DNA from: Rusavskia elegans
Taxonomy: Eukaryota > Ascomycota > Lecanoromycetes > Teloschistales > Teloschistaceae
DNA length: 59,893 bases
NCBI GenBank assembly: GCA_011316305.1
Contig: SAUG01000141.1
Span: forward strand, 1 to 59,893
Reading direction: 5' to 3'
Shown here: one piece after another, positions 10,129-22,359 of the stretch
Layout of the letters: each line of letters begins with the position of its first letter
Position numbering within the stretch: position 1 is the stretch's first letter
Translations under genes and position numbers: made by a program
Notes under the pieces: model-generated
What the model saw: the letters and a program-made list of their open reading frames with translations, nothing else
Told to the model about the DNA's origin: nothing
Databases searched by the model: none

Positions 10129-12932
10129 ATAGATGGAGGAGCCAGGTTCCGGAGAAGTTAAAATTAGAGTCGGGATGTGGGCAGCGGTCAAAGATTAAAG
10201 ACTTTCCCCAAGGAGGGACAAGCAGGTGTCGCTGCACAGTCAAGACGTGACCAGACAAAACGCACTGTTCAGCTGCGCAGGAGCGGTGTAAGCAATCTCG
10301 TTGCGACAAAGGTCCCCCATGGGCCCAGGAACCACTCTGTGCTAGGCGGTCGACGCTTACCGGGCTCGCTCCGGGCAATGTGCCAATAAGCCAAGTGTGT
10401 TTCGGCTGGGGGTCCTGTGTCGACCAGAAGGGTGGAACTGCATCTGCTTTTCGTTCCCAGGGACTTTCTAGTAGATTATCAGAAGGTCATGGCGTTGACC
10501 ATATCATTTTCACGGCTCAACCGTCGATGCAGCATTTGCCTTCCTTACGCATGACGCTATTATGGCAAGGGTGTCTTCTTCGATCGGTCCACTGAAGCAG
10601 CCGGTAAGGTAGCCAGTCGCATCCGCGGATGCTTTGACAGGGGTTCGCAGACGGCAGCCAAACAAAAGGGGGGGCAGGAGAGCCCAGTCCTTGGAGCACT
10701 AACTGCGAGAGGAAGAATGGTGGAGGCATGGCTGGGTAGAGTAGTACACCATGGGACACGGAAGAGATGATGGTTGTGATTCTCTCATTGGACAGTCGGC
10801 ACTTTGATGGCTCTCGCCTCGCCCGCCCGTGTCTTTGGAAGTGAGAGACGATTTGCGTACTACCGTACTACAGAAAGTCTTGGGAAGGACGGCTACAGCA
10901 GAGGCGAGGAAGCAGTACACGCAGCTGCCGTGGAATATGCGGAACGTGCAGGATGACAGCTTAACGGTGGAGAGCGAGCGTCTGCAACTCTGCACCGAGG
11001 AGTAAAATTAAATCACTGAGGTAAAGTCGTCCATTCCGGACGGCAGGTGATATAACCTCGGATGATATTCCTACTCTACAAATTACCTATCATCTTCTGC
11101 TCCTGTTCCAGCACTTCGTCTACGAATTCCCATGGAGTTCGAGTCTGACACTTTCAAGAACCCTGCATAATCTCGCGAAGTTCTTCTCCATGAGCATCTC
11201 AACGGCACCTGATCAAGTACGCCTCTTGCATCATTTGCTGCCGTGCCGAGAATCCAACCAGCTAGATCCTTACAGATGTCATCGCTAGCCCAAACTCCGG
11301 ACGATGGTGTGGGAACTTGCAACGGCAACCAGTCCGAGAAGGTTCTCACACCACCGTCCAATAGTCCCATGATGGATCCCCAGGGTGGTGGGGTTGCGGG
11401 TTCCTCACAGGCACCACTGCGGTTCGGGTCGCGGCGTCATGGGAATGCAGCTCAAGCAGAGTACAGATACTTGGGTGCCCTCCACCAGCTGGCTGTGCCA
11501 CAACTTCGTGTTCAAGAGGCAGAGTAGGCCCGGGAGCACAAAACTTCGCCCCAAAGGATGACGAGAACGATGCAGAGCTGACACTCCATGCTGACGCTGC
11601 TGCAAGTCATTATACTGAGGTTCCGCGATCTTGGTAGCTGGTGCCATTGCAAGTCACATGAGAATCACCGATCGTCCTATCAGTGAGCTGGAGGCTGCGT
11701 GGACATGCTCCTGTACAATACGTCAAAGCCCTTGGGAATCAAGACATCGATGTCTCGAGTGTAAAGAAATCGACGACTCGAGCTCGACGGCATCGCCACC
11801 CGCCAATGCGAGCTGGAACACATGCACCGTACCTCCAGACAAAGTTGATTCGAAATACGCTGCCGGCCACGTTACAGCGTACTGGATTACTGAGGTCGGT
11901 ACAAGTATCACGACATACCTACGAGGTCACATCGATCTGCTGGTTTAGCAATAGATCGTCATGGTTCGCCAAAAACGACAGGCTTCTCTCCAGGTCATGG
12001 CCAGGCTTCCAGCTAGCCGCGGATTGTGCCATATGGCGTCCGCTTTGTTATCTTTGACAGGCGTTCTTGGGCCGCTGGTTGCCTCGCTGCTGATCGCAAC
12101 ACGTGCTCCTCGTTCCACCTTACCAATGGTGGCTATCGTTGCCGTGGTTGAGATGATCGCCGCACATGGCTTTCCGTCAGCTTGACTTCCTCCTTTAGTT
12201 CATGGCACACTCGACTCTATCTCTTCGTCATTGACTTTTTCCAGAGGAGAAGGTAAGAACTTATTCAAATATGAAGAGGCTGGCAAAAGCTCGTGATTAT
12301 TATCGGAGTGGTGAGTTTGCCCATGCCATTATCCCTGCGCTAACGCTGGTTCGATCACCATCGAAAAGCCTCCCCTTGAGCCCAGGAAGCAACCTGCAGT
12401 GGGCCGCCCGCTGTTGGCTCGCCGCTACCGCGGCGGTGGAACGATGATCAGATCCTAGATCCCGGTGGCTTTCACAGGGTGATTGCATCCGACATTGAAG
12501 ACTCACTTATCCGTTGCTGCCGTGCATATGTTGTCGAGCACAGTCCCCTTTGGTATTTGATACCGCTCAGCACCAATCTGATTCTAAGGTAATGTCTCTC
12601 AGTTGCTCCAAAAAGAATTGCTGAGAGTGTTTCCAGTGGCTATCTTATTCTCTATCGTTTTCTAGTGTAACTTCCTCGGGGTAATGCTTGCCGATTGCAC
12701 CAGTGTGTGCTTTGCTGAGACGTTTGTCCTCTCCATTAGATCGCTCGGGCACGTACAGTCCGTTATAGACTTGACGAGAACACTGTAGCGATTTGAACTC
12801 TTACCTAATGCTGGTCATAGCAGCTTTGTTCACGGGGGATATCGGGCTATCCAAGGAAGACGAGAATGGCAAGTCCATCAGCACGTACACAAACTTACCC
12901 GCCTACCGGAGTCTTTCTTTTTCGAAACTGAT
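10129..12932. other. Gene-poor 2.8 kb gap
   Basis: Probably the promoter and 5' UTR of the Far1-like gene (to about 11 kb), then sequence of unknown content. Several ORFs of 60-125 codons exist on both strands (for example 11405-11647 minus, 11683-12057 plus). None has a recognisable motif or a splice pattern that extends it. It could hide a degraded gene, but I see no positive evidence. Confidence 0.5.
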
Positions 12933-14670
12933 CTACCTCTCTACCTCTGCTCGTAGCTTCACTCTAACTGGTAAGCCGCCCTCCATGGGTAAGGTCAAAC
13001 TATTTTGGCTTTTCCTTTCTCCGCCAACTCCACACCCTCCCTCTTTGTTTTCAAGTACTTCACTGAAGTCATATCTCCATATCAACCGAGCCAAGACAGC
13101 AACAGCCAAAAGCTCTGCAAGCTTCTTGCCCAAACAAGACCTGGGCCCCGCGTTAAACACAGGAAATTCAAAGGCTGACTTCTGGAGCACGATCGAGCCG
13201 GAGGGACCAAGCCACCTTTCAGGCTTGAATAGCTCTGAATCAACGCCCCATATCCGACGTGAACGACCCATGGCCCACGGCACCCAGACGACGGCCGAGC
13301 CCTCAGGCAACCAAGTGCCATCTGGAAATGTGGTAGGGACAGTACACTCCTTTAGTTCGAATGGAACAGGTGGATAGAGCCGCAGTGTCTCTGTGAATAT
13401 CGAGTGCGCGTACGGAAGTGAACTTGGCAGGACCGTATCGTAATTAATGCCAGGAAGACTTGAAGATCGTGACGCCGACGGAAGTATCCTGGCGATTTCC
13501 TCAAGCAACGAGTCCTGGTAGCGCGGATGCCGGAGAAGGAGATACAAGGTCCACGTGAGCGATTGGGCCGTGGTGTCACGGCCGGCCGACAGATAATTCA
13601 TGGCCGCATCCGCTACAACCTGGTGGTCTGGGATGTGGTCAAGAAGAGAGTTGATGAGGTTATCTTGTAGTGGGTCAGTTTCCTTCACGGACTGATCTTT
13701 GGTAATATTCGGCTTTGCTCGTTTTCCTACGGCCGAAGAGACAATACCGTTACCGAAGCGCTTGACTTCGAAGAAAGCTCTGCGCAGAGGAGCGCCAAGG
13801 ATGAACTCTTTGATCCTCCAAAAGGGGTTCTGGAAGCGGTCCCCGATAGCCCCTGAGGCTAAATCGAAGGCTTTCGAGAAAGGTAAGGAAGCTGGCATGT
13901 CCATCTATACATCTACTGTCAGCAACGGTCGTTTTCGAGATAATCTATGCTGGTGGATGCGAGGGTAGCTTTCGACGCACATCATATGCCATCTTGCCCA
14001 TCAAGCGGGTGGTGAGCTCAATGAAAAGGTCTTGCATGTCTACGACATAGTGTCCATCAGCGGCTTCGTCCAAAGAACGTTCCGTGTCTTCCAAAATCGG
14101 CGGCAGTGCTGCATCGATGAAGGTCTTCAGATTCGCGTTGCTGAAGAATCTGAGGCCAGCTTTCCTCTGGACCTTCCAAAGCTCTCCGTCCGCGTTGATG
14201 ATACCGTTACCTGCAGATGAGTTTGATCAGCAGTCGCGTCGGCCAGCCGTCTTCTTGTCCCCCACCCGATCAGCTTACCGAACAGATCCCACGATCTTGA
14301 GCGGAAGAAGCTGCCCTTGATGAAGATATCATTGTTCTTCAGCACATGCTCCACGTTCTTCGGGTCACTGATTACGACGGCCGGTGGCAGAGATGGGACA
14401 CTGATCTCGAAAGTAGAGAAACCCGTCTGATGATTGGCTCCCACAAACCAATCTAGGAGCAGATGTCGAGGTTGAAGGAACCAGAGTCCATTGCCCGCGA
14501 GTGGCAACGTGCCCGGAGGACGTCTGAGGTTGGCATTAGCATGCATGTTGTAATGTCGTGGAAGAGAGTGCCCACGGTAGACGTTTTCCATGTTGCCGAA
14601 TCGCAGAACGTTGTCCCTGGAGGAACCACAGGGCGACCGCAAGGGTGAAGCATACGATAATCACATACAT
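12933..14670 (-). CDS. Cytochrome P450 monooxygenase, CYP52/CYP86-like clan
   Basis: Four exons: 14670-14576, 14523-14279, 14210-13981 and 13904-12933, giving 513 residues. Introns are 52, 68 and 76 nt. Features in order: an N-terminal membrane anchor (MYVIIVCFTLAVALWFL); a short proline hinge (KRLPRPPGTLPLAG); the I-helix oxygen-binding motif AGRDTT at 297-302; the K-helix ExxR at E363/R366; and the heme-binding loop FNAGPRSCLG with ligand Cys448. An FNAGPR loop and AGRDTT are typical of the fatty-acid/alkane hydroxylase clan. It would work in the ER membrane with NADPH-P450 reductase. It is divergently paired with a type III PKS 413 bp away, so the likely substrate is the PKS product or an acyl precursor. 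That pairing is inference. Confidence 0.93.
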
Positions 14671-15083
14671 GACTGGCCTCTTCCTACGAACAGTAGATGG
14701 GAGACCATTTCCGGCATCTTGCTATGTCTTGTTATGACAGAATCCGAATGACGTTATTTATTTCTGGAAAGTGAGACAGCCACGTCGAAGTGATGTTACG
14801 TAGTGTAAAGTATGACTTCCATCGTCACAGTAAGGTACTGATGAATACCCGAATACCCTACTAATACTGACATCACCACGCTTGTCCATCGACCCTGCAT
14901 GACAGCTAGAAGATGCGTTGAAGATAGTACCTGCCGCTTAACCAGATTCCCAACAAATCCCGACTCCATTCTCGACAATAAAAGAACAACTACGGTACTC
15001 TAATAATTCCCTGGGCCACCTCACGCGACGGTCGTTACCTACCTTACCAAAAGCTCCTTCGCTTTCCCTATATCAGTCTGGTC
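14671..15083. promoter_or_regulatory. Shared divergent promoter of the P450 and type III PKS
   Basis: 413 bp between the two start codons, with no ORF of note. It includes a bZIP-like ttacgta core near 14796, a tgacgt core near 14750, and a TATA-like ctatat about 17 bp before the PKS start. Co-regulation from one region is inferred from the divergent layout. Confidence 0.5.
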
Positions 15084-16686
15084 ATGTCTCCATCGGCGGT
15101 ACCCAAAAGTACATCCCACGGTCACTTCAAGAGCGATCTGAACCTTTCTCTGCAAGGCTTGGGCGTGGAATATCCGCCATTCCTAGTCGGGCCAGAGGCG
15201 TTGGAGACCTTGGCCAATCGATTCTACCCACCCACCGCTGCGTATGTCCACCATCAAACTCCCTTCCCTCAATACAAGTTGACCTTTGTCTCAGCCGTGA
15301 CTAATTCCTGCTCCATGCACCCCTCAGACTCAAGAAGGTCCTCTCTATCAACCGCTTCACCGGCATCGAAACTCGAGCTGCCATTGGCGATGTCGACCAT
15401 CCTCTCGTTAATCAACCAACCCCACCGAGCATTAAGGCGCTCAATGACCTCTTCCGTGTCGAGGGCGTGCGATTGTCCGTCAATGCCTGCAGGAAAGCCA
15501 TACAAGAATGGGGAGGAAGCGTCGACGACATCACCCACATAGTCTCCACTACATGCACGAATTCGGCCAACCCAGGCTTCGATCACTTCGTCGTCAAAGA
15601 GCTGGGCATCAGCACCAGTATCGAAAAAATCCTGCTGCATGGCATCGGATGCTCCGGTGGAATGGCCGCCATGCGTACCGCCGCTCATCTGGCCCTCGGA
15701 TCCTCCTATCAACGAAAACCTGCAAGAGTCTTGCTGTTGGCCTGCGAAATCTCGAGCGTGCTCGTGAGGTCGGAGCTTGACTCGATCAACGAAGAACAGC
15801 AGACACGTGTCGGCGTCTGTCTCTTCAGCGATTGCGCCTCCGCTGCCATTCTCAGCAACGGCGTCGGAGAGGACGCACCTGCCGGGCCAATCTTCGACCT
15901 GTTGGGGTGGAAACACCAAATAATCGATGATACGGAGGAAGATCTGGGATTTGATGTTGATCCATTGGGTATTTGTATTCCGGAAATTCCAGCCATAACC
16001 AAATCCACTAACTTTACTACTCAGGCTGGAAAGTTGTCCTTACTCAACGGGTTCCAACACTCGCCGCCGCTGCCGTCTCACCATGCTTTCAAGACCTTGT
16101 CAAGTCGGTACCTGCAGTTGACGATAACGACCAATCGTGTATAGCAGCAGATTTCGATTGGGCCCTGCACCCGGGTGGATCACTCATCATCACTGGTGTG
16201 GAGCAAGCAATGAATCTTACGCCGGAGCATTTACGAGCAAGCTACGAGATATACATGAAGTACGGGAATAGCTCGAGTGCAACCATCTTTAGCGTCCTGA
16301 ACAAGCTGAGGGAATCGGAAGGGAAGGAGAACGTCGTCGCTTGCGCCTTCGGCCCTGGCATAGCGTTGGAGATGATGCTGTTGCGGCGTCATAAGACAGG
16401 GCCTTCAACAGCAAATGGATTTGAGTCGGACGGGACTTCCGAAAGCTCGGACGCGGCTGGAGTAGCGGTCCAGGAGAATATAACCAATGGAAATGGCGTC
16501 CCTCACATGAACGGAAATCCTATCACCACAAATGGAGCGGCTGTCGCCGATGACGATAACAACACTGATGGTCCAGCAGCTGAGGCTAGCTCATCAGTCG
16601 CGAATGTATCCGAGCAGAATGGAACACCAGCAGCGGACGGGGAGGCTGGCTCAGGACCGAGCCTTCCTATCGAGGACGTAGACTGA
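15084..16686 (+). CDS. Type III polyketide synthase (chalcone/stilbene synthase-like)
   Basis: Three exons: 15084-15241, 15328-15968 and 16025-16686, giving 486 residues. Introns are 86 and 56 nt. The condensing-enzyme triad is complete: Cys161 in LLHGIGCSGGMAAMR, His315 in FDWALHPGGS, and Asn348 in YGNSSSATIFSVL. Fungal members of this family extend acyl-CoA starters with malonyl-CoA to give alkylpyrones, alkylresorcinols or resorcylic acids. The core matches the usual 380-400 residues. About 90 extra C-terminal residues follow, rich in Asn, Gly, Ser and acidic residues (several NGN/NTNG-like stretches), with no known fold. The adjacent divergent P450 suggests product or substrate oxidation. 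Product chain length cannot be read from the sequence. Confidence 0.93.
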
Positions 16687-18796
16687 TGATCATTCCCTCC
16701 GATCGATAGAACGGGTTCACATCTCGATGCCATTGTCAATCTCTTGCATGCCAAATAGCTCTCTTCATGAAGGCCGGTGGTTTTCGATAGACACTTGCAT
16801 CACGATTGGCGGTTTGGTGTTGAGCGTGCGAGAAGAATGATGGCGATTTCTTCTAGATACAGAGATGAAGGGATTGATAGATTAGGATGAGAATGGTTAT
16901 GATTATGTTGGGCTTGATGTTTGCTGTGCTGTGACACTCTTTCATGTTTCCGTGGTGCATTGATACCTCCTGAGTGGGGAGAATGGCGGTGTATGGGAAA
17001 CGACACCCTATTGCGGCAAAAGAACGTGAATACGAGATAGAGAGAGTGAGGTGTATATCTGCCCGTACATGTCACGTACCAACAACTACTGGACATTACT
17101 AAAAAGGACCTACATATTCCGTTCTCAATAATAATATACCTTATCAAGCCTCCACATACCTATGTTTATACTACACTACAAACCTACACTCGAAAATATT
17201 CAAGAGCAGAGGTAGAGGTTTTCCACGACTTTCTCAGTTTGATTCAGAACTTTCTCGGTTGGTACTGTATATATGACCGTAGGGAAATCCTACGGCATTT
17301 TAGATGAATGGGCAGTGTTGCTTGTGTGGGAGAGAGAATATGGTAATGATTCACCCGCCTATATTCTGCTGCCGACTGCTTTTAAAGGAATATGCACTCG
17401 CCCTTCTCTGTCATTTGTTTTGGGGTTTGTGTGTATGCGATCGTGAGTATGGTGACTTCTGGGCTGTGTGGTACGTGATCCAGGGGTGGTGGCAATAATG
17501 GTCATGGTATTGCACGCTGTGTGGAGGTGAAGGATAACGATGGTTCAATCTACCCCCTATCTTTCTGCGGCTGGCGGATTAGGAGGGCCATGCAATGTGG
17601 CCTTCATGTTTCATTTGCTTTTGGTTATGGTATGGCTGTGATGATGGCGAGTTTTTGGCATGGTGGATGATTTCGAGCTCGGAATGAGTGTTTTGGTATG
17701 GCCCCTGAATCGAAGTGGTAGTAATGACTTGGGAGCCGGTATAGAGGCTAATATGTTTGATCCTCTCAGTACCGGCTTCGAACCCCCTCTTGTCGAGATG
17801 GTCTCGATTTTCGCGTGTGGTGGTCGCCAGTGATCATTATCTGACATGTTTCGGGAGCGCCATTGAAGGTCGTGGCTAAACAGGACTCGTAAAGTATCTA
17901 AAGCGGTACTGGACGAACCACTTTGTCGAATGGGTTGAAGAGATGGTAAAGGTTGACGTTGGATTGCCGCTGTGCCTTCTCTTGCGAGTAGTGGACATGA
18001 GCAATGGATGTTTTTGGCGGACAGCCGGTTGGTTTTCTGTCTTCTACATATGCGTGGAGTCTGTATGAGCATGAGAGCATCTAGGGAGATGTACGGTTGA
18101 GATAATTTCTACATCAAGGTCTGCTGGACTCGGAGAGCGAAAGACATTTCCGTTCGAAGAGAGAAAGACATGCTGGAAGTGTGATCGACACTTGCCCGCT
18201 TCCGGCCCTTTATAGCTGCATAATAGTGCTCCTTTGGTAGGGTCTCATGTTTCAGCCCGCTCAACGCGTTCTATTTTGTCTGTTGCCCGCATGACTGCCC
18301 GTCCTATTAATAGCCTCTTGATATTGGTTCCCACCAGTTCTCGACACCCGTCCTTCCACTGGCGAACTCGGTGCAAGACGCTTGTGTAGTGACGGGTATG
18401 AAAGCGTCGTGCTGTTGCACAGCGTCGAAGGTTGTGATGGCCAGGGGTCTCCTGGAAAAGCGAACGTGCCCGCAGGGGGACGCCCTCAGCGATAGCCAAT
18501 GGTTGGGAACTCCATCAGGATCCTGAATACTCTCACAATGTTTCAGCAACCTCCAAATTTTGGGCTTGAAACACTTCAGACACATGCAGTCAGCCGTTCT
18601 ATCAATGAACCTCCGTTTAGATGATTCCTGGTGTTCAGGAGATTACAGAGTGGCAAGATTCCACAAGGCATTATTGTAGGTATATATTCTACCTTCGCCC
18701 CAGATGTCAGTACTTGTAGCCTTCGACGTTCTCCATTGGCCCACGCATACACCCTAAGCCGTGTCCTGCATACTTTACTGTTTACAGCCCTGCAGA
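16687..18796. other. 2.1 kb gap, no convincing gene
   Basis: Contains the PKS 3' end. An ATG-initiated 153-codon ORF on the minus strand (18072-17611) is Arg/Ser/His-rich, lacks any motif and overlaps other open frames. A TATA-like tttatagctgcata sits near 18209. I do not call a gene here. Confidence 0.5.
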
Positions 18797-19828
18797 ATGA
18801 CCAGCAGTGGCATGACCTCTCGGCCTATGAACCCTCCCTCCATCCTTTGCATCCTTTTTCTTCTTTTCTCGCAGCATTTGACCTCAGTTCTGGCAACTGA
18901 TGCGGAAAACTGCTACTTCGGTGCCAATGGCAAAATTGTCAAAGCCCCATCCTACACCACTCCGTGTACGACTGCACAGCCAGACTCTCCGGTGCGCAGC
19001 TGCTGTACCATGGCGGAGAACAACACCTGTTTATCGAGCAGCATCTGCTTCAGTCCCCAGCGCTTAAACGGCTTCTTCTTCTTGAGCCCATGTACCGATC
19101 CTACGTACAGTGCTCCTGAATGCCCTCAGCATTGTCGTGAGTCATTCTCCATTCCGAATGACTCCCGGCTCGACAAAAGGGTCTTTAAATTCCCCGTCAA
19201 GAGATGTTGAGGCTAATTGCGATTTCGAGTTACAGAGGGAAGATCCAACATCAATAATTTAAGAGTTGTATACGACTATGACCGCCGAATATGGCGCTGT
19301 TGTTTAAACCCGCCAAACTGCACCGAAACGACCGACGAAACGTTCAATGCCCCGGCACCGCAGAATCTGAGAGTACAGTACCCCATGTCCGCCAGAAATC
19401 CGGCGCAATTCCTGTCCGCTTCCACTCCAAGCTCGCAACCTTCGTCAGCTACCGCCACTCCCTCTACACTGATGTCCTCAGCACGTCCAACCGTCCTGAA
19501 CTCTTTGACTATGTCCTCTGCTGCACCGGGCGCGTCCCCAACATCCGCCGCGAAACCTCCATCCACTTCGTCCTCACAGGTCGGTCCGATTGTCGGTGCA
19601 TCTGTGGGCGGGATTGTTGGAATAATCCTTATTTGCGTTCTGATTCGATATATCTGGAAAAGGAGGTCCAATCGCCCCGAGCCTAAGTCATCGACGGTAG
19701 AGAGCTCTATCGATCTCAGCGAACCAGATCTACCTACCACTGCATCTATCGTACCTCATACTTTTGCACCGGAGAAGGAGGGTTCTTTGCCACCTCACAA
19801 TGAGGGCGGAAGCATCATTTATATCTAG
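18797..19828 (+). CDS. Cys-rich single-pass surface protein with Ser/Thr stalk
   Basis: Two exons, 18797-19136 and 19236-19828 (99-nt intron, phase 1), giving 310 residues. A signal peptide (SILCILFLLFSQHLTSVLA) is followed by a Cys-rich ectodomain of about 100 residues containing CC pairs (RSCCTMAENNTC; RRIWRCCLNPPNC). A Ser/Thr/Pro/Ala-rich stalk, probably O-mannosylated, comes next, then a transmembrane helix at about 229-254 (VGPIVGASVGGIVGIILICV), basic stop-transfer residues and a short cytosolic tail. This layout is common in fungal cell-surface and wall-sensor proteins. I recognise the family as conserved in Pezizomycotina but without a known function. The second exon is certain from the shared frame; the start could also lie at a later in-frame Met near residue 6 or 11. 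Confidence 0.8.
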
Positions 19829-20186
19829 GAAGGGAACAGGGGCGCTTGAAGGTCAAATGGAGACATGAGAGCAAGTCATGGTCAATTGCGCAGAGAAAAA
19901 GATGGGGGGGGGAAGAGTGGGGTTTGTTGCTAATGAGTTCCGCAAAGAATGAGATGACAAGAATAGAGTGAGCTTTGTTGCTACGATTATTGTATCGTCC
20001 TCCCGACATCATCATCCTCCCATTCACTGGCTATCTCCCTAAACCGGTCACAGACCGTCCTCCTAATTTGAGGTGAACATAAGAGCTGGAAAATATACCC
20101 AAATACCAAGAATTGACTGATGTACATAGTTTCCATCAACATTTTCCACCAACGCGAGAACCATCGTTACAATAGGAAGCACACGA
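19829..20186. other. Convergent 3' flanks
   Basis: 358 bp between two convergent genes. It contains a short poly-G run near 19908 and no ORF of interest. Confidence 0.6.
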
Positions 20187-22006
20187 TCAATCCGATAGGC
20201 GTTCCAACCAGTACTCATCAGCATGCTTCTTGTTCTTCTCATACAGGTCTTTCCGAGGTCTCATTTCCAACAAAGCAGCATTGATCTGCTTAACGGCATC
20301 CTGTCTTGCCAATTTGACACCCTGGACATCACGACCGTACCGCTCAGCCGACAACAATGCCTCTCTACCTTTGCTAAAAGCAATCTCAAGCTCAACATGT
20401 GCAACCACAACAGCATCGTGTGTTTCTTTTGCGGCTTGCAGTGCCTCGTTACCATATGCGACTGAGCGTTCAACATGTTGGTCCTGCTCCTCGCCCTTTC
20501 TGCACTCGAATGTGATCTCTCTTTCCACCTGGATGAGACGGAAGTACACCTTAACACGTACTTTGGGGTTTGAAATACCGGGACACTTGAGATGCTTGGT
20601 CGCCCGCTCGAGCAAAGTCAAGACTTGTTGCAGGGTTTGCAAGAGATTGTGTCGCGACTCTCGGCGGGGTTTCCACAGCTGGTTTGCCCTGTCATATAAG
20701 GATTCTATCTAAGTCAGTAGGCGCTCATGAATCTGCTCTCCGTATTTGATTTGCTGGCTTACCAATTGCTGTCAGAGTCGCTTCGGACCTAGCGTCTGCT
20801 GTGTATCAAACATCTGTTAGACTCAAAAGTTTCGACAAATTGATCCAAGGTGCAGTCCCTACACTGGTAGTCGGCCGTAGCGCTCTGAGGCGCCTCCAAG
20901 AGGCGCCTTTCACTATCGTCAAGGGAGTCTTGTATGTCTCCCTGAGCCTGCGGAGTACTGCTACTCTGGGAATTCGACTGCGGGACCAGGGTATTCTGGG
21001 GGTTGGGCAGACCATTGATTGCCGTTGCTCGAATCTCGCAGAGGAACTCTCTAGCAAAAGCTGCTGCCGTTGCTGCGGCATACTTTCTCCATTTCGGAGC
21101 TTTGTGAGAATCTGCGTAGTCCGACACGCCCCTAATAATTAGGCCGTGTGTATCCGCCATGATACCGGCTGCTTCCATCTCAAAAACTTTGGCATTATAG
21201 TATTTCCTACTCAACATGTCTCGATCTTCAGCATTCATCATGACAAGATCACCTGATAAGATCGTCCCGCGGTGGAATATCGCCTTGTCCGTCAATCGAG
21301 GAGATCTTTGCACTTGTTGTGACTCATCGCAATTCTCACATATGGGATCGTTCTCCCGTTCAACCTTGGGGTGCTTATATTTGGCAGCGAAAAGTATATC
21401 GTTTTGCAGACCAGGGTGTTGGTACCCACGCTCGTCCACGAGTCTCTCCAAATTTTTCTTGAAGCCTGGCCGGTCACCTAGTACACGATTAAGGAGGAAC
21501 GGAGTCAGGTGGGCGATCAAGATTGTCTGAGGGTTGTCCACTCTCCCGAGTAACTTTGTCTGGGATTTGTCGAGGTATCTGGCGTAATCATATTCAACAA
21601 TAGCCGGAACACCTGCTTCTGCCCATCCTATCACGACGTCGCCGAGACGAATGTCGTCTATGGCATCCGATGGTGAAGGACTACGAGGTACTCCGCCTCC
21701 AATCCCAACGAATAGATAAAGCCGAAGATTTGGAAAGCTTCGTTGTAAAGGTTTCACGACCAGTGAAGCTGATATTTTCCCTGGCTTAGCGTCCGGCATA
21801 CATGCGATGACAACGTTGTGTCCGTTCAGGTCTCCATAGTAGTAGTAATTTTCATCTTGATCGTTGAGCCACTGAACCGGGCGTTCGTGCTCACGATCAA
21901 GCATCCTGATCGCTGGCTTCAACTCGACTTCGGGAAGCGCACAGAGCCATGCTACTGTGTACCGGCCAGGGAAAAGGGACGGCGGTTTCGGAATTGAGGA
22001 CGCCAT
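20187..22006 (-). CDS. PNP_UDP (nucleoside phosphorylase/nucleosidase-like) protein without NTPase
   Basis: Three exons: 22006-20863, a 36-nt exon 20798-20763, and 20704-20187, giving 565 residues. Introns are 64 and 58 nt. Residues about 15-330 form a nucleoside phosphorylase-superfamily domain: start Y-T-V-A-W-L-C-A-L-P, glycine loop F-V-G-I-G-G-G-V at 99-106, E-M-E-A-A-G at 276-281 and R-G-V-S-D-Y-A-D at 292-299. These match the substrate and catalytic motifs of MTAN-type enzymes, so activity is plausible. In fungi this domain is a common N-terminal effector of NLR proteins. Here no NB-ARC/NACHT or TPR array follows, only about 170 helical, charged residues. It may be a stand-alone effector or a truncated NLR. 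The ATG at 22006 is the first in the frame. Confidence 0.85.
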
Positions 22007-22359
22007 GAGTAGATCGTAGTTTGGCTTGGTACGCCGACAGTTTGAAAGATAGACGGGCTTGGAGGGTGTAACCTTGGAATTGGATCTTACCACTTATTCA
22101 CAGTGGAAAAAAGAGTGATACAGGGAACAAATCCAATGATAGCCGTGAACAAGTACGAATTGTGGAATAGACGCTCGGGATCCATCATGTCTCTGAGCCT
22201 CATTTACATGATAAGTCCATTGGTCCAATGATGTCTATATGCACGAGGCAAATTACATCTGCCTGGATATCAGCGCTAACCTCAGCCACTACGCCCGACC
22301 AAGGCTGCGAGATAAAGAAGCCTCGTATTGTTTCTTGCCTGCACGTCTACGCGACCCAC
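22007..22359. other. Intergenic, no gene seen
   Basis: 353 bp between the PNP_UDP start and the 3' end of the DUF6594 gene. Only short non-coding-like frames are present. Confidence 0.6.

Noticed and set aside
17761..17790. cggcttcgaacccc, resembling a tRNA T-arm
   Set aside because: The flanking bases do not form a T stem and no A/B box spacing or cloverleaf could be built.
17611..18072. 153-codon minus-strand ORF with ATG
   Set aside because: Basic, low-complexity and overlapped by another open frame; no domain and no clear splice extension.
19276..19740. 154-codon minus-strand ORF
   Set aside because: Antisense to the stalk and transmembrane exon of the Cys-rich surface protein. Its Val/Glu/Gly pattern mirrors the Ser/Thr/Ala-rich sense strand.
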